A stretch of 14,450 nt of DNA. Origin: an uncultured Devosia sp. GTDB taxonomy: Bacteria; Pseudomonadota; Alphaproteobacteria; Rhizobiales; Devosiaceae. The position numbers and the translations under genes are program-made. The DNA lies in NCBI GenBank assembly GCA_934553185.1, contig CAKTFF010000019.1, positions 1-14,450 of the forward strand, given 5' to 3'. The notes beneath the pieces are model-generated. The model made no database searches and was not told the DNA's origin. It saw nothing but the letters and a program-made list of their open reading frames with translations. Shown here piece by piece: positions 9,512-14,450 of this stretch (within the stretch, counting starts at the first letter, position 1; every line of letters starts with the position of its first letter).

Positions 9512-11029
9512 ATGACCGACAGGCCAAGACTGACCACCACAGCCGGCGCACCGGTTGCCGACAACAACAACGCCAAGACCGTCGGACCGCGCGGCCCGGT
9601 GCTGCTGGAAGACTATCAGCTGATTGAAAAGCTCGCGCATCAGAACCGCGAACGTATCCCGGAGCGCGTGGTGCATGCCAAGGGCTGGGGCGCCTATGGC
9701 AAGCTGACGGTGACCGAAGACATCACGCGCTATAGCCGCGCGGCGCTGTTTTCCGAAGTGGGCAAGGAAACCGAGCTACTGCTCCGCTTCTCCACGGTTG
9801 CCGGCGAGCAGGGCGCGGCTGATGCCGAGCGCGACGTGCGCGGCTTCTCGATCAAGTTTTATACCGAGGAAGGCAATTGGGACATTGTGGGCAACAACAC
9901 GCCCGTGTTCTTCGTGGCCGACCCTTATAAGTTCCCCGACTTCATCCACACCCAGAAGCGCCATCCGCGCTCCAATCTGCGCTCCGGCACGGCAATGTGG
10001 GACTTCTGGTCACTTTGCCCTGAATCGCTGCATCAGGTGACGATCCTGATGTCGGATCGCGGCATTCCGACCGCGCCGATGTATATGAACGGCTATGGCT
10101 CGCACACCTTCTCGATGTGGAATGCCAACAATGAGCGTTTCTGGGTCAAGTTCCACTTCAAGACCCAGCAGGGACACCGCACCTTCACCAATCGTGAAGC
10201 CGAAGGGGTGATCGCCAAGTCGCGCGAGAGCTACCAGGAAGAGCTTTTCGGGACGATCGAAAAGGGCGAGTTCCCCAAGTGGACCTTCTTCATCCAGGTC
10301 ATGCCGGAAATGGAAGCCCAGACCTTTGAGGAAAAGACCGGCTGGAGCGCGTTCGACCTCACCAAGGTGTGGCCGCATGCAGATTACCCGCTGATCAAGG
10401 TGGGCGAACTCGAGCTCAACAAGAACCCGGACAACTATTTCGTTCATATCGAACAGGCCGCATTCAACCCGTCCAATGTGGTGCCCGGCATCGGTTTTTC
10501 GCCCGACAAGATGCTGCAGGGCCGCTTGTTCTCCTACCCTGACGCGCATCGCTACCGTGTGGGAACGCATTACGAGTCGCTCGAGGCTAACAAGCCGCGC
10601 TGCCCCGTGCACCACTATCACCGCGACGGCGAGGCCACGTTCGGGCTGCGCACCAATGTGGATGCTTATTACGAGCCCAACAGCTTTGGCGGGCCAGTGG
10701 AGGATCCATCGGTCGCCGAGCCGCCGCATCGTTATGAGGGCGTGGTGGGCCGCTATGACTACCGGGCGACGGCGGACCATTTCTCCCAGCCCAGGGCGCT
10801 GTTCAACTTGTTTGATAACGGGCAGAAGAGCCGGCTGTTCAGCAACATTGCTGAAGCAATGAACGGCATTCCCCAGTTCATCGAGGACCGGCAGCTGGCT
10901 TTGTTCGACCAGGTCGACCCCGCCTATGGCGCCGGTGTTCGCGCAGCGATCGCCAAGGTCAAAAGCGAGAGCGACAACGAAAAGACATCGAGCATCATGA
11001 CCAGCCACAGCGCTGGCGCTGCGGAGTAA
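9512..11029 (+). CDS. katA: Monofunctional haem catalase (small-subunit type)
   Basis: Decomposes H2O2 to water and oxygen in the cytoplasm. The 505-residue product has the length of small-subunit (clade 3) catalases. The active site is complete: distal His55 in [12 protein letters not shown], Asn128 in [12 protein letters not shown], and proximal haem ligand Tyr342 with Arg338 in [15 protein letters not shown]. The clade-typical stretches [15 protein letters not shown] and [10 protein letters not shown] are present, as is an NADPH-site-like region. The ATG at 9512 has AAGGGG (9500-9505) 6 nt upstream. It is transcribed divergently from oxyR across a tandem OxyR site, so induction by peroxide through OxyR is the expected control. 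A strong terminator follows directly, so it is a single-gene unit. Confidence 0.97.
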   Translation: MTDRPRLTTTAGAPVADNNNAKTVGPRGPVLLEDYQLIEKLAHQNRERIPERVVHAKGWGAYGKLTVTEDITRYSRAALFSEVGKETELLLRFSTVAGEQGAADAERDVRGFSIKFYTEEGNWDIVGNNTPVFFVADPYKFPDFIHTQKRHPRSNLRSGTAMWDFWSLCPESLHQVTILMSDRGIPTAPMYMNGYGSHTFSMWNANNERFWVKFHFKTQQGHRTFTNREAEGVIAKSRESYQEELFGTIEKGEFPKWTFFIQVMPEMEAQTFEEKTGWSAFDLTKVWPHADYPLIKVGELELNKNPDNYFVHIEQAAFNPSNVVPGIGFSPDKMLQGRLFSYPDAHRYRVGTHYESLEANKPRCPVHHYHRDGEATFGLRTNVDAYYEPNSFGGPVEDPSVAEPPHRYEGVVGRYDYRATADHFSQPRALFNLFDNGQKSRLFSNIAEAMNGIPQFIEDRQLALFDQVDPAYGAGVRAAIAKVKSESDNEKTSSIMTSHSAGAAE

Positions 11030-11038
11030 GGCTCAAGC

Positions 11039-11069
11039 GGGCATGGGCGAAAGTCCATGCCCCTTTTTT
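11039..11069 (+). terminator. Strong intrinsic terminator of katA
   Basis: GGGCATGG pairs with CCATGCCC (11039-11046 with 11055-11062). The stem continues inward with a G-T wobble and a C-G pair, closing on a GAAA tetraloop. After one more C it runs into six T residues (11064-11069). This is a textbook rho-independent terminator, 9 nt after the katA stop. Confidence 0.9.
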
Positions 11070-11175
11070 GCGAACAATTTGAATTAATTCTCCGGCGCTC
11101 CCTTCAGCGCACACAACAGGCTGGGCGTGCATGCTCACCCTACTAGAGTGTGGCAGAAGCCCGGAGAATAAGCCG

Positions 11176-12306
11176 ATGAGCGAACTTGACGAGGGACAGC
11201 GCGCGTTTTCGAGTTTTCGTGTCCTCAATGGAGACGACAACCATTCCGAACGCGATCAGCTGTTCCGCAACATGGCGCAATTGTTCTCCTATGTGTCGGA
11301 TCGCTGTGACGACGAGCAGGTTGCTCAGTATGACGAAGTGCTGTGCCGTCTGGCAGAACTGGTCGAGGTCGAGGCGCGGGTGCATGTGGCCAAGCTCCTG
11401 GCGCCCCTGGAGCGGGCACCGGGCACGGTGGTGGTCAAGCTCGCCAATGACGACATCGAGGTGGCCCGGCCGCTGCTCGAATTTTCCAATGTGCTCAGCG
11501 ACGACGATCTGATCGACATCATCGGCCAGAAGAGCGAAGAACATCGCGTGGCAATTGCAGGGCGCACCATTGTGCCCGAACGGGTCGGCGAAGCGATCGT
11601 CGAGCATGGGCAGAAATCGTCCGTGGTGCGGCTGGTGCGGAACGGCAATGCCGAGTTCGACAAGGCGACTCTGGAAAAGCTGGTGCAGCGCGCCAAGCGC
11701 GACACCGAAATTGCCGCCGACCTGCGTAACCGCCCCAATATCGACTGGCGGTCGCTGCGCGGAGAGATCGACACCGTGGCCAACAAGGTGCTCGAAACGC
11801 TGGGCGCGGGCCAGCGGAGCATTGACCCCGTGGCGGTCGGCAAGGTTAATGCGGTGGTTTATAATCACCTGCGCAATCGCGCCGGCTTCTCTGCTACCGA
11901 GTGGAAGGTTGCTTATAACCAGGTCAAGGCGCTGAGCGACCGCAAGCAGCTCGACGAGCGGGCGCTGACGCGCTTTGCCCGGTTTGGCTATGGCCACCAT
12001 GCTGCGGCGGCGCTGACCGTGATGCTGCGGGTGGCGCCGGAAGTGATCGTCAAATGGCTGGCGAGCCAGGACTATGTGGCGGTGACCGTTGCCCTACGCG
12101 CTGCTGGGCTGACGCCGGAGCTGTTTGCCGCCGTGGTCAAGACCTTGCCGTGGCGCGACTTGCCGAGTGAAGCAGACCGCAAGATGGTGCTGAGCCGGTT
12201 CGAGGCCATCGAGCGGGATGAGGCCACGGGCATTTTCGAACTCTGGCGTGCCCACGCCTTCCGCAAGCGTGCCGTTACCGAGGAGCGGGCAGCCGCTATG
12301 GCATAA
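11176..12306 (+). CDS. DUF2336 domain-containing protein
   Basis: The 376-residue product is an all-helical, repeat-like protein with no signal peptide or membrane segment. The central part (about 85-260) has the short helical repeats of the DUF2336 family, such as LAPLERAPGTVVVKLANDDIE, VARPLLEFSNVLSDDDLIDII and HRVAIAGRTIVPERVGEAIVE (HEAT-like, with recurring LA and pairs of acidic residues). The C-terminal part contains FARFGYGHHAAAALTVMLRV. The function of the family is unknown. I know it mostly from alphaproteobacteria, where some members sit near regulatory genes. I chose the ATG at 11176 because GGAGAA (11163-11168) lies 7 nt upstream; an in-frame start at 11131 lacks one. It stands alone between two hairpin terminators, so it has its own promoter, which I could not place. 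Confidence 0.8.
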   Translation: MSELDEGQRAFSSFRVLNGDDNHSERDQLFRNMAQLFSYVSDRCDDEQVAQYDEVLCRLAELVEVEARVHVAKLLAPLERAPGTVVVKLANDDIEVARPLLEFSNVLSDDDLIDIIGQKSEEHRVAIAGRTIVPERVGEAIVEHGQKSSVVRLVRNGNAEFDKATLEKLVQRAKRDTEIAADLRNRPNIDWRSLRGEIDTVANKVLETLGAGQRSIDPVAVGKVNAVVYNHLRNRAGFSATEWKVAYNQVKALSDRKQLDERALTRFARFGYGHHAAAALTVMLRVAPEVIVKWLASQDYVAVTVALRAAGLTPELFAAVVKTLPWRDLPSEADRKMVLSRFEAIERDEATGIFELWRAHAFRKRAVTEERAAAMA

Positions 12307-12340
12307 GAGAATGGGCCACCCAACTCGGGTGGCCCATCTC
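12307..12340. terminator. Bidirectional terminator between convergent genes
   Basis: ATGGGCCACCC (12311-12321) pairs perfectly with GGGTGGCCCAT (12327-12337) around a 5-nt loop. GAG / CTC adds three outer pairs with one bulged A. It fills the 37-bp gap between the plus-strand DUF2336 gene and the minus-strand VOC gene. Flanking T tracts are short (GTTTC on the plus strand), but the position and the 11-bp uninterrupted core argue for shared termination. Confidence 0.75.
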
Positions 12341-12343
12341 GTT

Positions 12344-12772
12344 TCAAGGCGCAGCGTTGCAGACAGCTTCGATGTTGATGCCGTCCGGGTCGTGAACGAA
12401 GGCTGCATAATAGTTTTCGTGATAGCGCCGAAGGCCTGGCGGGCCATTGTCGGTAGCACCAGCTTCCAAAGCTGCAGCATAAAAGGCGTCTACCTGGTCG
12501 CGAGTCTGTGCGATGAAGGCAAAGTGGGTTGCTTCACCAACCTTGGCACCGCCAACGATCCAGAAGAGTGGCTTATACTGCCGGCCAAAGCCGTGCATGG
12601 TTCCACCAACCCTGGACTGTTCGCCATCAGGCTCAGCGTCCTTTGCCGGCACGCTCATCAGCAGTTTGAGGCCGAGCGGCGCGAGCACTTTCTCATAGAA
12701 AATTCTTGAGCGCTCGGCATCGGAAACGCCGATATTGAGATGGTCGATGATCGTGTCTTCGAAGGGGGACAT
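12344..12772 (-). CDS. VOC-superfamily protein (glyoxalase/bleomycin-resistance type)
   Basis: The 142-residue product has the paired beta-alpha-beta-beta-beta modules of the vicinal-oxygen-chelate fold. The first module begins DHLNIGVSDAERSRIFYEKVL (about 10-30) and ends at PLFWIVGG. The second begins with THFAFIAQTRDQVDAFYAAAL and ends with the diagnostic AAFVHDPDGINIEAV near the C-terminus. Likely metal-site positions are His11, a His in the THFAF strand and the final Glu, but the reaction is not predictable from these. Homologues are annotated as glyoxalase or extradiol-dioxygenase-like proteins. The ATG at 12772 is chosen because GGAG lies 6 nt upstream; an in-frame open stretch to 12820 is probably untranslated. 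It is divergent from the ArsR-methyltransferase gene across a 143-bp gap. Confidence 0.84.
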   Translation of the reverse strand: MSPFEDTIIDHLNIGVSDAERSRIFYEKVLAPLGLKLLMSVPAKDAEPDGEQSRVGGTMHGFGRQYKPLFWIVGGAKVGEATHFAFIAQTRDQVDAFYAAALEAGATDNGPPGLRRYHENYYAAFVHDPDGINIEAVCNAAP

Positions 12773-12811
12773 TGGAGGCTCCATCAGAGAATACAGCGAC
12801 AACGTGGTGCC

Positions 12812-12832
12812 TGCTGACATCGCGTGTCAGCA
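12812..12832. promoter_or_regulatory. Inverted repeat of unknown role in the divergent gap
   Basis: TGCTGACA and TGTCAGCA form a perfect 8-bp inverted repeat with a 5-nt centre. On the minus strand it covers the place where the -35 of a VOC-gene promoter would fall if TATTCT (12788-12793) is its -10. It could be an operator for that gene or an mRNA hairpin. No regulator can be assigned. Confidence 0.45.
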
Positions 12833-12879
12833 CGCGTCAGGGGAGCAAAAGAAAAAGCGCTGGACCAAACCGAGTCTGG

Positions 12880-12901
12880 GATATAAAGACATCTTTATAT
12901 C
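12880..12901. promoter_or_regulatory. SahR-type operator, perfect 10-bp inverted repeat
   Basis: The arms GATATAAAGA and TCTTTATATC are exact reverse complements separated by CA. The A/T-rich site stands out from the GC-rich surroundings. Its left arm contains TATAAA (12882-12887), a good -10 box, with TGGACC (12861-12866) as a possible though closely spaced -35. It lies 14 bp before the start of an ArsR-family gene, as expected for autorepression. The sequence resembles what I recall of sites assigned to the SAH-responsive regulator SahR in alphaproteobacteria; I have not compared it with a reference motif. Confidence 0.72.
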
Positions 12902-12915
12902 TGGTGAGGGTTTGG

Positions 12916-13878
12916 ATGGCGGCGCTGGAGGATCTGGTTGGGGTGCTGAAGGCGGCGGGTGAGGGGACCCGATTGCGCCTTCTTGCCTTGCTGGCCGATG
13001 GCGAGCATTCGGTCAAGGACCTGACCGAGATCCTCAAGCAAAGCCAGCCGCGGGTGTCGCGCCACCTCAAGCTGCTTGCCGATGCCGGGCTGATCGAGCG
13101 CAATGCCGAAGGCGCCTGGGCCTATTATGCCCTGAGCCGCGGGGGGCTCGGGGCAGAACTGGCGCAATGGCTGATTGCCCGGGTCGATGACGGTGATATC
13201 GAGCGCAGCCGCGATATCGAACGCCAGCAGGCCGTGCGCTGGGCGCAGCAGGAGCGGGCAACGCAGTATTTTGCCACCGTGGCAGGCAGCTGGAATCTGC
13301 TTCGCACACTCCATGTGCCGGAAGAGGCGGTGGAGGCCGCTGTGCGTGACGCTCTGCCAGAGCGGCCGGTGGACACGCTGATCGACCTGGGGACCGGCAC
13401 GGGGCGGATGCTCCAGGTGCTGGCCGGGTCATACAAGCACGGGATCGGCATCGATTCGAGCCGCGAGATGCTGTCGGTGGCGCGGTCGCGGCTGGCCAGC
13501 GCTGGCATCAACCATGCGCAGGTTCGGTTGGGCGACATTGGCGATGTGGACCTCAGCGCCGGGCCTGCCGATGTTATCGTCGTTCATCAGGTGATGCATT
13601 ATTTCGATGATCCGGGGCGGATGCTGGCGCAGGCGCGCCGGCTGCTCAAGCCGGGTGGGGAAATGGTGATCGTCGATTTCGCGCCCCATGACATGGAATT
13701 CCTGCGTACGGAGCACGCCCATCGGCGGTTGGGCCTGTCGCAGGCGCAGATGAGCGGCTGGGCAGCGGCGGCAAATCTCCGAGTGGACTCCTGCCGCGAG
13801 TTCCCCAGCGACAACACCGAAGCCGGGCTGACCGTGTGCCTCTGGCGCCTCAGCGACACGCCTCAAGGAACCATTTAG
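12916..13878 (+). CDS. ArsR-type HTH regulator fused to a SAM-dependent methyltransferase domain (SahR-like)
   Basis: The 320-residue product has an ArsR/SmtB winged HTH (about 5-75, recognition region LKQSQPRVSRHLKLLADAGLI) that lacks the Cys-rich metal-sensing motif of ArsR. A short helical linker follows, then a class I methyltransferase fold (about 150-310) with SAM motif I DLGTGTGRM (157-165), the acidic residue in IGIDSS at Asp180, and LLKPGGEMVIVDF (243-255). The methyltransferase domain may work as a SAM or S-adenosylhomocysteine sensor rather than an enzyme; that is inference. Its neighbour metF, 2 nt downstream, and the strong palindrome upstream support a role as repressor of methionine-cycle genes (SahR type). 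The ATG at 12916 has GAGGG (12906-12910) 5 nt upstream. The open frame extends upstream to 12772, but that part covers the operator. Confidence 0.85.
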   Translation: MAALEDLVGVLKAAGEGTRLRLLALLADGEHSVKDLTEILKQSQPRVSRHLKLLADAGLIERNAEGAWAYYALSRGGLGAELAQWLIARVDDGDIERSRDIERQQAVRWAQQERATQYFATVAGSWNLLRTLHVPEEAVEAAVRDALPERPVDTLIDLGTGTGRMLQVLAGSYKHGIGIDSSREMLSVARSRLASAGINHAQVRLGDIGDVDLSAGPADVIVVHQVMHYFDDPGRMLAQARRLLKPGGEMVIVDFAPHDMEFLRTEHAHRRLGLSQAQMSGWAAAANLRVDSCREFPSDNTEAGLTVCLWRLSDTPQGTI

Positions 13879-13880
13879 CC

Positions 13881-14450
13881 ATGCTTGACGACAATCTGCG
13901 CACCAGCCGGCAAACGGCGGACCAGCGGCCAGCGCTCGACCTTTCCTTTGAGTTCTTTCCGCCTAAGAACGACGCGATGGAGGAAAAATTCTGGGACACG
14001 GTGGACAAGCTGGCGCCGCTCAAACCCAGCTTTGTGTCGGTGACCTATGGCGCGGGCGGGTCGACCCGTGAGCGGACCTTGCGCATGGTGCGATCGATCA
14101 AGACCGATACCGGCGTCGATGCGGCGGCGCACCTGACCTGCGTGGGTGCGACGCGCGAGGAGGTCGATGCGGTGGTCCGCGGCTACCAGGCGGCGGGAAT
14201 CAACCGGATTGTCGCGCTGCGTGGCGATCCGCCCGAGGGTGTGGGACAAAAGTTCACGCCTCATCCCGATGGGTACGAGAGCGCGGCTGATCTTGTAACC
14301 GGCCTCCGGCGGATCGGCCCGTTCGACATTTCAGTTGCGGCTTATCCCGAGAAGCATCCGCAAAGCCCGGACTGGGACAGCGAGATCGATAATCTCAAGC
14401 GCAAGCTTGATGCGGGGGCGGATCGGGCCATTACCCAGATGTTTTTCTCC
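13881..14450 (+). CDS. metF: Methylenetetrahydrofolate reductase, N-terminal 190 residues (runs off the window end)
   Basis: Reduces 5,10-methylene-THF to 5-methyl-THF with FAD, providing the methyl group for methionine synthesis. The visible 190 residues (family length about 300) form the start of the TIM barrel. Catalytic Glu24 lies in SFEFFPPKN. The family signatures VSVTYGAGGSTRERT (52-66), HLTCVGATREEV (84-95) and LRGDPPEG (113-120, with Asp116 matching the FAD-interacting Asp120 of E. coli MetF) are all present, as is AYPEKHPQSPD (154-164). The ATG at 13881 lies 2 nt after the stop codon of the ArsR-methyltransferase gene. AAGGA (13865-13869) inside the end of that gene serves as ribosome binding site, so the two are almost certainly one operon and translationally linked. 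Confidence 0.96.
   Translation, partial: MLDDNLRTSRQTADQRPALDLSFEFFPPKNDAMEEKFWDTVDKLAPLKPSFVSVTYGAGGSTRERTLRMVRSIKTDTGVDAAAHLTCVGATREEVDAVVRGYQAAGINRIVALRGDPPEGVGQKFTPHPDGYESAADLVTGLRRIGPFDISVAAYPEKHPQSPDWDSEIDNLKRKLDAGADRAITQMFFS

Noticed and set aside
10010..11008. A 332-codon open frame on the minus strand
   Set aside because: It is antisense to katA, whose full active site and length leave no doubt about the coding strand.
11143..12000. A 285-codon open frame on the minus strand
   Set aside because: It is antisense to the DUF2336 gene, with no family resemblance and no ribosome binding site.

Overview
This is a GC-rich, gene-dense chromosomal window that looks like an alphaproteobacterium, probably of the Hyphomicrobiales (Devosia-like). 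The placement is an inference. It rests on trxB lying downstream of greA, a DUF2336 protein (a family I know mainly from alphaproteobacteria), an ArsR-methyltransferase regulator placed directly before metF, and strong G/C preference at third codon positions. I see no insertion sequences, phage genes, tRNAs, rRNAs or CRISPR arrays.

Layout. Positions 1-5159 hold five minus-strand genes. Read in the direction of transcription they are a long AI-2E/PerM-type membrane protein with a C-terminal GAF-like domain, a PD40 (TolB-like) beta-propeller protein, an exported Cu/Zn superoxide dismutase (sodC), the transcript-cleavage factor greA, and thioredoxin reductase trxB (cut by the window edge). Positions 5302-7889 hold plus-strand ettA (ABC-F translation factor) and an alpha/beta hydrolase. 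Positions 7953-9410 hold minus-strand genes for a host-attachment-family protein and OxyR. Divergent from oxyR is plus-strand katA (9512-11029), closed by a textbook terminator. A stand-alone DUF2336 gene (11176-12306) converges on a minus-strand VOC/glyoxalase-family gene (12344-12772). The last 1.5 kb is a plus-strand pair, an ArsR-type HTH fused to a SAM-dependent methyltransferase domain followed 2 nt later by metF (cut by the window end).

How the parts fit. Two regulatory circuits can be read from the DNA. In the first, OxyR has the two redox cysteines nine residues apart and faces katA across a 101-bp gap. That gap carries two OxyR-like elements spaced exactly 22 bp apart, and the first of them touches the oxyR start codon. 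In the second, the ArsR-methyltransferase gene is preceded by a perfect 10-bp inverted repeat lying over its probable -10 region. This suggests an autoregulated, SAM/SAH-responsive repressor controlling itself and metF, as described for SahR-type regulators. Together with sodC and trxB, the window is enriched in redox-defence genes, although they sit in separate transcription units.

I do not see a clearly new multi-gene system. The least ordinary items are the three-part membrane-Rossmann-GAF protein, the operator directly against the oxyR start, and a second, unassigned inverted repeat between the VOC gene and the ArsR-methyltransferase gene. All gaps between genes are under 300 bp.
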